Below are positions 1 to 13,129 of a stretch of DNA of 64,000 bases, piece after piece. The translations under genes and the position numbers were made by a program. Numbering within the stretch: the first letter of the stretch is position 1; every line of letters starts with the position of its first letter. Source of the stretch: Zoroaster sp. YZ-2022 (lineage: Eukaryota > Echinodermata > Asteroidea > Forcipulatida > Zoroasteridae); NCBI GenBank assembly GCA_029582265.1, contig CM055816.1, forward strand, positions 28,378,366-28,442,365, in the 5' to 3' direction. The notes under the pieces were generated by a model. That model did not search any database, was not told the DNA's origin, and saw only the letters and a program-made list of their open reading frames with translations.

Positions 1-124
1 GATTAGTTCGTTGAGGCGCGCAGGCGGGAACTGTTGAGACTAGGATCCTAGGGGTTGGGGGAGAGGAGTGTGTGCTCACTGAACTGAATCAGTTGTTAAC
101 AAGCACAGGGGGTGGAGGGTGGTT

Positions 125-208
125 GACTTAGGATATAGGAGATCCCTCAGTCTGGGGTGGGTTATGGACTTTGGATATAGAAGATCCTTCAGTCCGTAGT
201 AGTGGTCG
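125..208. repeat. 42-bp tandem duplication
   Basis: Two diverged copies of a unit containing GGATATAG(G/A)AGATCC followed by TCAGTC sit side by side downstream of the retroelement remnant. They are probably part of its 3' untranslated tail. Confidence 0.6.
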
Positions 209-440
209 CCAAATGTCGCTGATGTAGAAGCCGATGTCCTGTGGCACAGTTTGACGATCTCGATGGCCTCTCTGATGCGTCTGGGGTGCCATGTGTCGAT
301 GGGTGTGATGAGTTGGGCTGCCTGACAGTCGATTTGGTGGTCCTTGATGTGCGAGTACTTGACGATGGCGGACTTCTCGACATCTCCTCTGCGGCCGTGT
401 GCTCGGTCGATCAGAGCATACTGAGGACGATCAGAGCATA
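190..440 (-). pseudogene. Penelope-like / GIY-YIG retroelement C-terminal remnant
   Basis: Read on the minus strand, this stretch encodes pieces such as KSAIVKYSHIKDHQIDC and WHPRRIREAIEI, followed in another frame by QDIGFYISDIWRPLL. These resemble the tail of Penelope-like and related retroelement proteins, where a GIY-YIG endonuclease region is followed by an H-x-I-D-W stretch, a basic RRIREAIEI motif and a closing NRD-G-Y-x-L-P-type motif. At least one frameshift separates the last two pieces, so it is broken. The reverse transcriptase part would lie upstream on the minus strand, toward higher coordinates, but there the sequence changes into the repeat array, so only the 3' part remains. 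Family assignment is from motif memory, not a search; a LINE with a GIY-YIG tail is the alternative. Confidence 0.5.
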
Positions 441-444
441 CTGA
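408..444. repeat. 20-bp tandem pair
   Basis: The unit GATCAGAGCATACTGA occurs twice in direct repeat at the inner edge of the retroelement remnant. Confidence 0.6.
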
Positions 445-574
445 TCGAAACGTCGAGTTGTACCTCCAGTTCTTTTCAGAACTAATTACTACTCAATTGA
501 GATTCCACATGGTGTCACCGCAATTTAGTCTTACTTATCATCCTCACCATGCAAAGCTACAAGTTTTACCTAAA

Positions 575-1018
575 TGCATTATCCTAACAGAAAATAAATA
601 TATTTTACTACAGAAAAGACTTTCTTACAGTTCATGAGTTCAAAGCTAAAGTTAAGTCTTAATTGTTAACTTGGCGATCCTGGTAAATTTTATTATTTTA
701 TCTGTTTTTCTGAAACATGTGAGTAGACTTTCACGGGTCAGTAAGTCTGACCGAGTTCCAATGACCAGTTGTAACAGTTGTACTTAAGAATTGCCAATCA
801 TGAAAATTGTTTTGATATTTATTTATATTTTATTTGTATTTGTTACTTTCCTTCTGTTTCTCTGATTTATATTGGATGTTATGAACTTAGAATAGTGACT
901 GGATTATTTAAATTTCTTTCTGATTATTGTTTAATTCTTATTATTTTACTTTATTGCATTTCACACTTTTGTATTGTTGCTGATTCCTCAGTTAGATCAG
1001 TTTGCTTACACTTTTTAT
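575..1018. repeat. Array module A, copy 1 (clean)
   Basis: This AT-rich block of about 440 bp runs from ATTATCCTAACAG to the core-module junction CTGTTTGGACTG. Later copies are near 6690, 13130, 23095 and 31105. The open frame inside it at 778-1107 is disrupted in other copies and is not a gene. Confidence 0.75.
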
Positions 1019-2300
1019 TACTGTTTGGACTGTTAAAGATAATATTAGTCTGTCATCACAAAACTTCAAATTTAATAATTTCATATCTCCCGGTGACAAA
1101 TAATTGATATAACATTCGGTAGTTTTATTGTCATTTTGTGTGAGATAATAACCGTTACAAGCACAACAATACCGAACAAAACCGCTTAAAATTCAATAGT
1201 CTGTTCTCAGTAACAGCTGAAACCTCTCATATAATACGAGCCGACAACGGGCGGAAAAACGTAATGAAAAACTAAATTGTCCTGTCATCAAGGCTTCGAA
1301 TTTATTGATTTCATATCTCTTGTTGACAAATGATTGATATAATATTCGGTAATTTTATTGTCGTTTTGTTTGAGATAATTACCGTTACAAGCACAACAAT
1401 ACCGAACAAAAACCGCTTAAAGTTCAATAGTCTGTTCTCAGTAAGAGCAGACACCTCTCATATATTATTTACAAGCCGACTGCGTGTGTTTCCACGTAAT
1501 GAGCCAGTTCAAGTAAAAATGCCTTGACTTTTAATTTAGTAATTGAATGTTATTGAAATTCAAATTCAACACGCGATTGCAATTGCGTCTCAAACCATTG
1601 GTGGATCGAGAAGGGGGCGGGGTCAAGGGGGCAGTTTATAATCATCATAATATGTAATTTAACGACTTTTTAAAATGCGTGACGAGTGTCTATTTTCAAA
1701 CTTTTGAATAGGGGCACCTGGGCGCACAGAGACCTCGGCTGGTGGGCAGGCGCGTGCCCCGTTCCCCTGTGCCCCGTTCCCCAGTTCCCTCCGTTCCCCC
1801 CGTGCCCCCGGTACGCCACTGAGTTTAGATGTCAATGTAATGCGATAAACTCAAAGAAAACTGACCCTAAAACTTAGCCTTAAGTTCCAAAACACAAACC
1901 CAAAACAAATATTTTTTAAGAGAGGTGAAACTTTGGAGTTTGCTTCCAAAAGACTTATTTTCTACGGTAATTTGGTGCATTGTATTGACATAACATGTAC
2001 AACGGTTGTTTTATGTTACTGTTTAGCTTTATTGTAATGCGTGTAATAACATGGGATCTGTTGAGGCTACGTCTGGCAGCAATCGTCAAGGAGTCGTAAC
2101 AGTGTTTTATTGGACGAGGCTTAGCATTTAATTTTTTACAGCAAAAATTGAGTACAAAGCTACCGTTTCACCAAGTCTATCATAATTTGTTAGGAATTTT
2201 CGTATATTTTCGTAACAAGAAAACATCTGAATTAGTCCCTCCAGATGGTACCGAAAAATTAGCTGGCTCATGGACAAATATCCACATCGTGGATATTTAA
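1018..2300. repeat. Array core module, copy 1
   Basis: The core module starts at CTGTTTGGACTGTTAAAG. Here its first 260 bp are tandemly doubled (about 1027-1270 and 1280-1510). It then runs through a C-rich minisatellite at 1750-1815, an AAACACAAACCCAAAAC block and a GGTACCGAAAA block. No coding potential is seen. Confidence 0.75.
1750..1815. repeat. C-rich minisatellite (CCCCGTT-type)
   Basis: Irregular repeats of CCCCGTTCCCC-like sequence give runs of at least four Cs spaced by a few bases, which makes the minus strand G-quadruplex-prone. The same position is C-rich in every core-module copy, but its length differs widely between copies. Confidence 0.7.
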
Positions 2301-2655
2301 AGGGACAATGTCGTCACGATCTGAACAGAATTTTAACAGGGCTTGGATCGAATCGGTGTCCTAGCACGCGACTGAGGCGACGCCCCAAGCACCAGTCCAT
2401 TCTGTGATCTATGTTTTTCTTCATATTTCTCTACCGATTTGAATGGGTATCATAGAGAAATGTTAAATCATGATGCATTATGATACCACCAGTCCTATTC
2501 AAATAATGACGAGTGTGAGCCCAGCATTTTGCTTCCGGTGATTGGTTCAAATAAAATAAATGCATACATACACATTATTTCCATATTGTTAGAGATTTAT
2601 GAATTATTCATTGCTTAGCATCCACGTGCACAACGGATCAGACTGGTGAAGGTGA

Positions 2656-2875
2656 TATACTGAACAGCAAAAGAAACATAAGTCCGAGGACAGCAAAAAA
2701 AAACGTAAGTCCGAGGTCTTGTCAAGTTTTCAAACAGAAGACAAACCATTTTGATTCTAATTACTCATTTAATGAAAAATGCTTTCAATTTGTGAGCTGA
2801 AAGTGACTGTTGAAATTGCAACAATTGCGTTTCTTTTGCTGTCCTCGGACTTGCGTTTCTTTGCTGTTCAGTATA
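2656..2875. mobile_element. Small inverted-repeat element (MITE), copy 1
   Basis: The ends are inverted: TATACTGAACAGCAAA at the left and the complement ending GCTGTTCAGTATA at the right. Each arm of about 50 bp contains two tandem copies of a unit ending AAGTCCGAGG. The interior of about 110 bp has no coding frame. The TATA at both ends allows a TA target site. Copy 2 sits at the same place in the next unit, so the insertion preceded duplication of the unit. Confidence 0.75.
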
Positions 2876-2967
2876 TTTTGAAAATCCTTTATTTGAAAAT
2901 CTCATACTTTTAAAACTGAGAAACTAATAGCCTATTACAGAGTCGTGTTTTGTACAGACTTAAGACA

Positions 2968-3530
2968 AGTCTATCATATTTGTTTGGAATTTTCGTATAT
3001 TTTCGTAACAAGAAAACATATGAATTAGTCCCTCGAAATGGTACCGAAAATTACAACAACGAGAAAATAAACAACATCCTACATATTCAATTGGGAATGT
3101 CAGTCTGGGCATCTAGGGGTTCCGGACTTCCGGAGGAGTCGGGAGAGGTCCAGAGTCGTGTAGGGGTACTAGGTTAGCTAGGGATCCTACTTATACCATA
3201 CCTCTCGTCGTCTCTCTAAATCACTGCCACTTTTAAACCTTACCCTCTCATCAGACACCACGTAAAGACACAAATACATTTACTTATGGCTTCATGAAAA
3301 CTAATACTAAGTATCATTGGCAGATCCAGGGCAGCCAGGGGGAAGAATAGCGGATAAAGGAGGCAGGCAAAGAGGACAAGTGTCCATTCATCACCTTGTA
3401 ATTAATTTACCCTATGCTTTATATATGTGGACCTCTTTTAGGCAGTTTCACCCCTTTTTGCTGGACGATGTCTCATTTTCATTTCAGCTACCCTGGATCC
3501 ATCCCTGCTTATAAAAGGTGCATGTACTGT
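2968..3530. repeat. Array linker module with GGCAGATCCAGGGCAGCC block
   Basis: Starting at TCTATCATATTTG, this block runs through AGGAGTCGGGAGAGGTCC and GGATAAAGGAGGCAGGC to the next core-module start. Similar blocks are recognisable near 8040-8590, 14480-14990, 17650-18115, 25200-25690, 32750-33230 and 40370-40550. It joins the preceding sequence at a short homology (see findings). Confidence 0.65.
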
Positions 3531-4560
3531 TTGGACTGTTATAGATAACATTAGCCTGTCATCACAAAACTTCAAATTTATTAATTTCATATCTCTAGTT
3601 GACAAATTATTTATATTAATATTTGGTAGTTTTATTGTCTTTTTGCGTGAGATAATACTCGTTACAAGCACAACAATAGCGAACAAAAACCGCTTAAAAT
3701 TCAATAGTCTGTTCTCAGTAAGAGTTGAAACCTCTCATATATTATTTACAAGCTGACTGCGTGTGTTTCCACGTAATGAGCCAGTTCAAGTCCAAGGCCT
3801 TGACTTTTAATTTAGTAATTGAATGTTATTGAAATTCAAATTCAACACGCGATTACAATTGCGTCTCGAACCATTGGCGGATCGGGAAGGGGCGGGGTCA
3901 ATGGAGCAGTTTATAATCATCATAATATGTAATTTAACGACTTTTTAAAATGCGTGACGAGTGTCTATTTTCAAACTTTTGAATAGGGGCACCTGGGGGC
4001 ACAGACCTCGGCTGGGTGGCAGGCATGTGGCCCCAGCCCCCGTTCTCCCGTTCCCCCCGTGACCCCGGTACGCCACTGAGTTAGCTGTCAATGTAATGCG
4101 ATAAACTCAAAGAAAACTGACCCTAAATCTTAGCTTTAAGTTCCAAAACACAAACCCAAAACAAATATTTCCTAAGAGAGGTGAAACTTGGGAATCTTTG
4201 GAGTTGCTTCCTAAAGATGTATTTTCTGCGGTAATTCTTATTTTGTTGGTGCGTTGTATTGACGTGACATGTACAACTGTTGTTTTATGTTGCTGTTTAG
4301 CTTTAATTATTGTACTGTGTGTAATAACATGTGATCTTTTGAGGCATCCAGTCTTAACAGTGTTTTATTGGACGAGGCTTTGCATTTAATTTTTTACAAA
4401 ATTGCTTAAAATGAGTACTAACTACCGGTACCGTTTCACCAAGTCTATCATATTTGTTTGGAATTTTCGTATATTTTCGTAACAAGAACACATATGAATC
4501 CCTCCAGATGGTACCGAAAAATTAGCTGGCTCATGGACAAATATCCACACATCGTGGATA
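3530..4560. repeat. Array core module, copy 2
   Basis: This is a clean copy of the core module and carries a single, not doubled, first 260-bp segment. The C-rich block at 4020-4070 is much shorter than in copy 1. Confidence 0.75.
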
Positions 4561-4915
4561 TTTAATAGGACAATGTCGTCACGATCTGAACAGAATTTTA
4601 ACAGGGCTTGGATCGAATCGGTGTCCTAGCACGCGACTGAGGCGACGCCCATGTACCAGTCCATTCTGTGATCTATGTTTTCTTCATATTTCTCTACCGA
4701 TTTGAATGGGTATGATAGAGAAATGTTAAAGCATGATGCATTATGATACCACCAGTCCTATTCAAATAATGACGAGCTGAGCCCAGCTTGTTGCTTACGG
4801 TGATTGGTTCAAATAAAATAAATGCATACATACATTTTTTCCATATTGTAAGAGATTTATGAATTATTCATTGTAGCATCCACGCGCACACAACGGATCA
4901 GACTGGTGAAGGTGA

Positions 4916-5134
4916 TATACTGAACAGCAAAGAACGCAAGTCCGAGGACAAAAAAAAAACGCAAGTCCGAGGTCTAGTCAAGTTTTCAAACAGAAGACAA
5001 ACCATTTTGATTCTAATTACTCATTTAATGAAAAATACTTTCAATTTGTGAGCTGAAAGTGACTGTTGAAATTGCAACAATTGCGTTTCTTTTTGCTGTC
5101 CTCGGACTGTGCTTTTCTTTTGCTGTTCAGTATA
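4916..5134. mobile_element. Small inverted-repeat element (MITE), copy 2
   Basis: Same ends and internal double subrepeat as the copy at 2656, at the same place relative to the core module. A truncated third copy begins near 27235 and has lost its right arm. Confidence 0.75.
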
Positions 5135-5219
5135 TTTTGAAAATCCTTTTATTTGAAAATCTCATACTTTTAAAACTGAGAAACTAATAACCCTATTTAC
5201 AGAGTCGTTTTGTACAGAC

Positions 5220-6400
5220 TTAAGACAAGCTGTTTCCCCGACATCTTTGGCCAAAAACTTAAAAAGTAGTATTTTAGAATCTATGTAGATAACTGATTTT
5301 TACATCCAGTCTAAAGCTACATCCAGTCTTACTCCTGTTTTTGCTTGACTCTGTCTTTTGTCTTGTATATCTTGTAATCTCATGCATCTCTTGTAATAAG
5401 AGTACAAAAAGCTTTGCTTTCTCATCATTTCCTTTCACATGTTTACGTTGTTTAATTTGTTTTGTTTAGTTGTTTTATTTTGTTTATTTTATGTTAATTA
5501 ATTTACAGCTTATAGTTTTGTTGTGCAGCATCTGTCTTAATATAGTTATGAATTGGAACAAATAATGTAAATTTATTTCTTAATGATGTTGGCATGAAAT
5601 AAATGTTTCTAAATAATCATTTTTCCGCTGATAACCCGGTGCTGATTGTTACATATCGTTTCAAATTGAACACCGGTGTTTTTCTCAGCCTGCCAGTGCG
5701 GCAAGCGCCAGTCTGGGGCAGTCAGAGGAACCTTGAGACTCCTGTTCGGCTTCGCCAGGAACCCGTTTACGTACACCGTTCACAACCAGTGAAACTCCCC
5801 CTGTGGAAAAATGTACAATCTGTTGATTTTTGATATCCTCTTAATAATTTTGTTTTTGCATTAATAAATTAACAATGTTACTTAATTTCTTGTTGAACAA
5901 ACGGATCTCATGTCATTAGAAATACGCTTTTTCTGCAACTTTATTTCGATTTGGCGCTGATGGTCGCGGTTTCATAATATACTCGTTAACAAAATGTTCT
6001 CATTTCAAATTCGAACACCAGCGTTTCCCAACTCCCGCCAGCGCGGCAAGAACTAGTCCAGCACACCGGGCCGGGAACACTGGAGGCCCTGCTCGAATAA
6101 TTATATTCACATTTTGGCACGTGTTTTTGTATAATTATAAAGGTGTTTTTTTTTGGACAAGGAAACACAAAAAACCAAAAAAGTTTTTTTTTTTTTGAAC
6201 AGCCCTTTCAGAGTTTTCTGAGTTTTCCGTTTTTTTTTTAGAGGTATGACCCCCCCAAAAAATAAAAAAGGGAAACGAAAGGGGTTTTTAAGTAAAATTT
6301 TTTTGGGTAAAAGGATTGTAGGGAAAAATTGGGTTGTAACCCCAATCCAATGAGGACGAGGTTATTTCTTATTTTTAAATTTTACGGGTTTGAATTATTC
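5220..6400. repeat. Array module with paired gcggcaag motifs, copy 1
   Basis: After TTAAGACAAGCTG this module holds AT-rich sequence and two GC-richer blocks, each with a GC(C/G)GCAAG core, near 5690-5800 and 6020-6100. It then reaches TTATAAAGGTGTTT and AATGAGGACGAGGTT. Copies are recognisable at about 11690-12830 and 19250-20370. Sequence quality drops from about 6130. Confidence 0.65.
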
Positions 6401-6689
6401 AATATGCATGAAGATTTTTTCGTCCAAAAATATACCATCGTTGGAAACCGTTTCCCACCCTACATAACAGCAAACCTGAACCAAATTTATAAATGATGCA
6501 ATGTAATATAAACACCAACCAAAATATGTCCCACAATTTGCTTTTGAGATAATCAAATTTGACACAACTAACTGTTTAACAAAGGGGAAAAAATTTAAAT
6601 TTCCCGGAGACAATTTATTTAAATTAAAAACAACCTGAAGGGTTTTTCATTTGCTAAATTTTTAAATAGGCTGAGTTACATCAAAAAAA

Positions 6690-7150
6690 TGATTATCCTA
6701 ACAGAAAAGAAATAGTTTTTAAATACAAAAAAGATTTTTTACAGTTCATGACTTAAAAGAAAAATTAAGTTTAATTTTTAACCCCGGGAAAATCCGTAAT
6801 TTTATTTTTTTTTTATCTTTTTTCGAAACAGGGAGTAGATTTCACGGGTCAGTACGTCGGGACCATTCCCAAAATGACCAGTTGTAACAGTTGTACTTAA
6901 AGAATTCCCAAATTTATGAAACATTGTTTTGACATTTATTGATATTTCATTTTTTTTTGTTATTTTTCCTTCTTTTTCCCTGATTTATTTTGGGATGTTA
7001 CGAACTTAGATTAGTGACTGGATTTTTTAAAATTTCTTTCGATTATTGTTTAATTTTTATTATTTTACTTTATTGATTTCACACTTTTGTATTGTTGCGG
7101 GTTTCCCCTAAAAGTTGGGATGATTTTTTTCCCATTTTTATTATTACTTT
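6690..7150. repeat. Array module A, copy 2
   Basis: Recognised by ATTATCCTAACAGAAAA and AGTGACTGGATT. The sequence is error-laden. Confidence 0.7.
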
Positions 7151-8100
7151 TTGGACTGTTAAAGAAATTTTAAATTGTCAATACAAAACTTCAAATTTTA
7201 TAATTTCCTGGGTTGACAAATGATTGATAAAATTTTCGGAAAGGAAGTCATTTTAGGGAGATAATTACCATTACGAGCACAACAATACCGAAAAAAAACC
7301 GCAAAATTCCCAGGTCTGTTCTCGAAGAGCGAAAATCCCAAAATTATCTCCCCCCGACTGCGGGTGTTTCCACTAATGAGCCATTTCAAGTCCAAAGGCC
7401 TTTGATTTTTTAAGGGGGGTAATTGAATGTTATTTAAATTAAATTAACACGCAGGGAATTGCGTTCAAAACCATTGACAGATCGGAAAAGGGGGGGTAAA
7501 AGGGGGCATTTTAAATCATCATAATATGAAATTAACGATTTTTTAAAATGCGTGACGAGTGTCTATTTTCAAATTTTTGAATAGGGGCCCCTGGGACAGA
7601 CCTCGGCTGGGGGCACTTTCCCTTTTCCCCACTTTCCCCCCCTGTTCCCCCCGCCCCCCCTTTTCCCCCTGCCCCGGTACCCACTGAGTTTAGTTCAATG
7701 TAATGCGATAAACCCAAAAAAAACAACCCTGAATTTTTATTTTAAGTTCCAAAAAAAACCCCAAAAACAAATTTTTTTTAAGGGGGGTGAAATTTGGTTT
7801 TCCCCAAAAAGACGTTTTTTTGCGGAAATTTTGGGCATTGTATTGACATAACATGCAATGGTTGTTTTATGTTGCTTTTTAGCTTTATTGTAATGCGTGA
7901 AACAACAGGGATCTGTTGAGGCTACGTCTGTAGCAATGGCCAAACAGTCTTTAACAGTGTTTTATTGGGGAGGCTTAGCTTTTAATATTTTACAGAAAAA
8001 TTGTTAAAAAACGAGTAAAAAGTTACCGTTTCACCAAGTCTATCATATTTTTTTTTGGAATGTTCAAAATTTTCGAATAAGAAAAACATATGAATTAGCC
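7150..8100. repeat. Array core module, copy 3
   Basis: Landmarks TTTTTGGACTGTTAAAG, GCGTGACGAGTGTC and TAATGCGATAAAC are in order. Error-laden. Confidence 0.65.
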
Positions 8101-8589
8101 CCTCCAGATGGCCCCAAAAAAATTTTCCAACGAGAAAATAAACAAAACCCCAATATTAAATTGGGGAAAAAGCCAGTCGGGCACTGGGGGTTCGGGATTT
8201 CCGGGAGTCGGAGAGGTCCGGGTCGTGTGGGGGTACTAGGGGGGGCTGGGGCCCTTTTTTATACCATAACCTCTCGTCTCTCTAAATCCCCGCCATTTTT
8301 TAAACCCTTTTCCCTTTCATCAGACACCACGTAAAGACAAAAATTTACATTTGTTTATTTTTTTAAAAAAATTAACTTAAGTATCATTGGCGATCAAGGG
8401 GGGGGGAAAGGAAAAAAGGGATAAAGGAGGGGGAAAAGGGAAACAAGGTCCATTCATCACCTTGAAATTTAAATTTTAAACCCTATGCTTTATATAGGCC
8501 CCCTTTTTAGGCAGTTTCCCCCCTTTTGCTGGACAAAATTCTCATTTTCATTTCAGCTACCCTGGACCCATCCCTGTTTAAAAAAGGTG

Positions 8590-9600
8590 CGTACTGTTTG
8601 GACTGTTTAGAAAAATTATTTGTCATCAAAAAACTTCAAATTTATTAATTTCATCTTAGTTGACAAATTATTTATTTTAAATTTTGGTAGTTTTATTGTC
8701 TTTTGCGTGAGATAATACTGTTACAAAACAATAGCGAACAAAACCGTTTAAAAAATTCAATAGTCTGTTCTCAGTAAGAGTTGAAACCCCATATTTATTT
8801 AAAGGCTTGCCCGGGAAAAGAAAGTACGACCCAATTCAAGCCCGAAAGGCCTTGATTTTAATTTAGTAATTGAATGTTATTGAAATTAAAACCCCCGATT
8901 GAATTGGGTCCGAACCATTGGCGGATGGGGAAGGGGCTAAGGGGCAGTTTATAATCATCATATTTGAAATTTTTAAACCCCTTTTTAAAATGGGGACGAG
9001 TGTCTTTTTAAAACTTTTGAATGGGGGGCACCTGGGGCACAGCCCCCGGCTGGTGGCAGGCACGGGCCCCAGCCCCCGTTCCCCGTGACCCCGGTGCCAC
9101 TGAGTTTACCCTTAATTTAATAAAATAAACCCAAAGAAAACGGGACCCAAATTTTAGTTTTAATTTCCCCAAAAACACAAACCTAAAAAAAATTATTTTA
9201 AGAGGGGGTAAAATTTTGGGAATTTTTGGAGTTTGCTTCCAAAGATGTTTTTTTAAAAAAAATTTTTATTTTGTTGGTGGGTATTGACGTAACATGTACA
9301 ACTGTTTTTTTTGTTCCCGTTTAGTTTTAATTTATTGCACTGTGGAAAAACAGGATCTTTTGAGGCATCAGTCTTTAAAGTGTTTTTTTGGGACAAATTT
9401 TACTTTTAAATTTTTTTACAGCAAAAATTGTTAAAAAAGTACTGTTCCCGGGGACCGTTTCACCGTCTATCATATTTTTTTGGGAATTTTTCGTTATTTT
9501 CGTAACAAGAACACATATGAACCCTCCAGAGGGTCCTTAAAAAAATTATTGGTTTATGGACAAAATCCACACATCGGATATTTTTAATAGGACAAATCCC
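8590..9600. repeat. Array core module, copy 4
   Basis: Landmarks TACTGTTTGGACTG, GACGAGTGTC and CACACATCGGATA are in order, close to copy 2 in layout. Confidence 0.65.
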
Positions 9601-9914
9601 GTTTAAACCAAAATTTTTAAAAGGGGGCTTAAATCGGGCCTAGCACGCACGGGAGGGACCCCCCCAAGTCCCAGTCCTTTCCCCGATCTATTTTTTTCCC
9701 ATATTTCAAGGATTTAATGGGGTATAAAGAGAAATGTTAAACCATGATGTTTTATGATACCACCAGTCCTATTCAAAAAATGACGAGTGTGAGCCCTGCA
9801 TTTTGCTTCCGGTGATTGGTTCAAAAAAATAAATGCAAAATTTTAACTTTTTTTCATATTTTGAGATTTATAATTTTTCATTAAACGTCCACGTCACAAA
9901 GTTTCAGACTGGGA

Positions 9915-11650
9915 AGGTGATCGTGGTTTCACCCCCTGGGGGCATGAATTTTTTAGGCTTAATGGATTACGGGGAGCATTTTTTAATCCCCGACCTTTAG
10001 GGGGGGGGAAAATGAAAATGGGGACACGGGGGCTTTAGGGGTTATGTTTTAATCTCGACTAGTTATTACATTATAAACCCTTTTCCAAAGACGAAAAGTC
10101 TTTTAATTGTAATATATGGAAGTGATTTCCTTTATTTATCCCAACCGTCTCAAAACAAGTACACAACCCTTTCTAGACTTAAGGGCCTAGGGAAATACGC
10201 ATTTTCAACTTAAAAAACAGCATGGAAATATTCATACGACATTTCTTATCTTCAGTTAAACTGTTTAGGGGGTGAAAATTGAAACCTCAACGGGACAAAA
10301 AAAATTTTCTTAAAGGCCCGGAGGTTACAACTGACGTTTGACATTTAAACCAAGAGTTGCAGGTACCATCATTACAGGAACTTTTTGCGATTAGGGGTGT
10401 TTGGGGGGTGTCGACGGAGGAGTGTAAAGGAAAAAGGGAAGGGGGGGTGTCGATAAAGGGGTGTCGATAGAGGGGTAAAGGGGGGGTTGTCCCTTTGAAA
10501 AAGGTGGCATATCACGGTGTCATTTAACGCCCCGTTTTACAAATATACCTTGTTTATGTTATTGAAACCTTGTTTAATCATTGAGAGAGGGGGGTTTCCC
10601 CCCAAACGGGGGGTTTTATTCGGTCATTTTGTTTAGAACAGTTAAATTTTTAAAAACAGAAAAGTTAGCCCAGAAGCCAAAGGCCACCCCCCGGGCAAAT
10701 TAATTTGGGGGGTCGAGGGTTTGGGAAATCAGGACGAATGACTTTTTTCGAGGCTGAATCATTATAAAATTTTGGGTTTGTGTTTGGGTTTGCTAAAAGG
10801 CAAAAACGATGTAATTTGTAATTAATACTTGAAAACCCCCCCCCACAAAAAAAAAAACAAACAAACAAACAAAAAAAACAAACAAACAAAACAAAAAAAA
10901 ACAAAACAAAAAACAGAAGAACATGAATCCCATCAAAAAAAAGGGAAAAGGTTTTTAAAAAAAAAAAAACGAACCTTTATATTTGAAATAAATTTGTTTT
11001 TTTTTGGGCCCTCAGAAAATTTTTGTTCAATCCAAAAGGGTTTAATTTATTGTTTTCATTGATTTAGGCCATGATACCCCAAATTATAACAAAAAAATAA
11101 AAAAAATAAATAATATAAAATAAAAATATTTAAAAAAAAAAATTTTTTTTCCCCCTTACACCGACGTACAAAGCGCTGTATACTAATATTTTCCCCGGTT
11201 TAAAAAAACCCACAGGCGATTTGAGGACGATGTTTATGCGGGATCATGACGAATACAAAGAATTAAATTTAAAACCCCTTATTTTTAAAACCCAATAACA
11301 TATTTACCCCCCTTACAAAAAAACCCCTTGAGAAAATAAAAAAATTTAAAAAAAAATCCAAATTATTTTAATTTGGGGAATCCCTTGGGCAATTCTAGTG
11401 GTTCCGGGGGAGTCGAGGGTCCAGAGTCGTGGGGCTTGATCTTTTTTTTAAAAAATCTCAAATTTTTTAAAACTGAAAAACATCTATTATTTTTAATTTG
11501 GGGAAATGTTGATTGAAAATATTCATAATTAAGTTTTTGGTTTTCAATTTTGGGTTTTTACATTAATTGCTTCTTTCCACCCTTAGCCCTGTGGGTTCAT
11601 CAAATGGAAATTATTTATGTTAATTTTAAAAGACGACTACCAAAAATTTT
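9915..11650. repeat. Optional module Y, copy 1, with GTGTCGATA minisatellite
   Basis: Begins where other units have the small MITE (after GGTGAT). It contains a G-rich minisatellite near 10395-10490 built on GGGGTGTCGATA, then an A-rich (AAAC)n tract at 10845-10915. A second copy is at about 16275-17700 and a shortened relative at 32310-32720. Confidence 0.6.
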
Positions 11651-13129
11651 GGGTTAAGAGTCGTTTTTTTGTACAGACTTAAGACAAGCTGTTTCGACAT
11701 TTTTTTGGCCCAAAAAATTTAAAAGTAGTATTTTAGAATTTATGTAGAAAACCCTTTGATTTTAAATCCAGTAAAAGCTACATCCAGTCTTACTCCTTTT
11801 TTTTGCTTGATTTGTCTTTGTTTTTAATTTTCTTTAGTTGTGTTTTGTTTGTGTTTGAAAGAGTACAAAAGCTTTTTTCTTTTTCCCTTAATGTTTACGT
11901 TTTTTAAATTTTGTTTTGTTTAGTTGTTTTTTTTTGTTTATTTTGTTTTAAATTTAAATTTTAAACCCGATAGTTTTGCTGCATTCCAATATAGTTATAA
12001 ATTTGGGAACAAAAAAGTAAATTTATTTCAAGGGATGTTGGCATGAAAAAATGTTTTAAATAATCATTTTTCTGCTGATGATCCGCTGCGGGTTTTGGGT
12101 TTTAATATCGTTTCAAATTGAACACCAGTGTTTTTTTCAGCCTGCCAGGGGGGCAAGCGCCGATGGGCACAGGGGAAACCCCCCGGAGCCCTCGCTCGAT
12201 TCCCCGAAGCCGTTTACGTACACGGGCCCACAGTTTTGGAAACCCCCTGTGGAAATTGTATTAAACTGTTGATTTTGATATCCTTTAATAATTTTTTTTT
12301 TTCTTAATAAATTAAATGTTAATTAATTTTTTTTGGGAAATAAAGTTATTCATGTCATTAGAAATACGCTTTTCTGAAAATTTTTTATTTCTTGATCTGG
12401 TGCTGACGGCATACAAAAGTTAAAAAAAATTTTCTTTATTTAAAATTTGAACACCAGCTTTTCCCTCACCCGCCAGGCGGCAAGACCCAAAGTCCAGACC
12501 CCGGGGCCCGGGGGAAACGGGAGGCCCTGCTCAAATAATTACGTTTTATGCACTTTAATTATAAAGGTGTTTTTTTTTTGGACAAGGTAACACATAAAAC
12601 TAGAAAATTTTTTTTCTGTTTGAACAGCCCCAGAGTTGTTCTGAGTTTTTTTGACAATATTGTTTAGAGGCATGAGTGTTAAAACACATAAAAACGTGAA
12701 ACGAAAGGGGGTTTTGGAAAATGTTTTGGCATGATTGTATGGAATAAAAAGGTTGTAACGCACATCAATGAGGACGAGGTTGAGCTTTTTGATTTTTAAA
12801 TTTTTAATTTTTTGATTTTTTCCCAATATGCATGAAGATTATTTTCAAGTCCAAAAATATACCATCGTTTGGGAACTGACCTCACCCCCTACAAACACGC
12901 AAACCTAAAACCAAACTTATAAATGATGAAAGTAAAAACAACACTGTCCAAAATATGTCCCAAAAGTTGCTTTTTTGAGATAATCAAAGGTCACAAATAA
13001 CTGTATTAACTAGGATAGGCAGGAACACTTTAAATTTTTAAAAGTTCATGAGAAAATTTATTTCACATAATAAACAACCTAAGTATTTTCACTATTGCTG
13101 AAGTTTTATATATTGGAGTTATGCATCAA

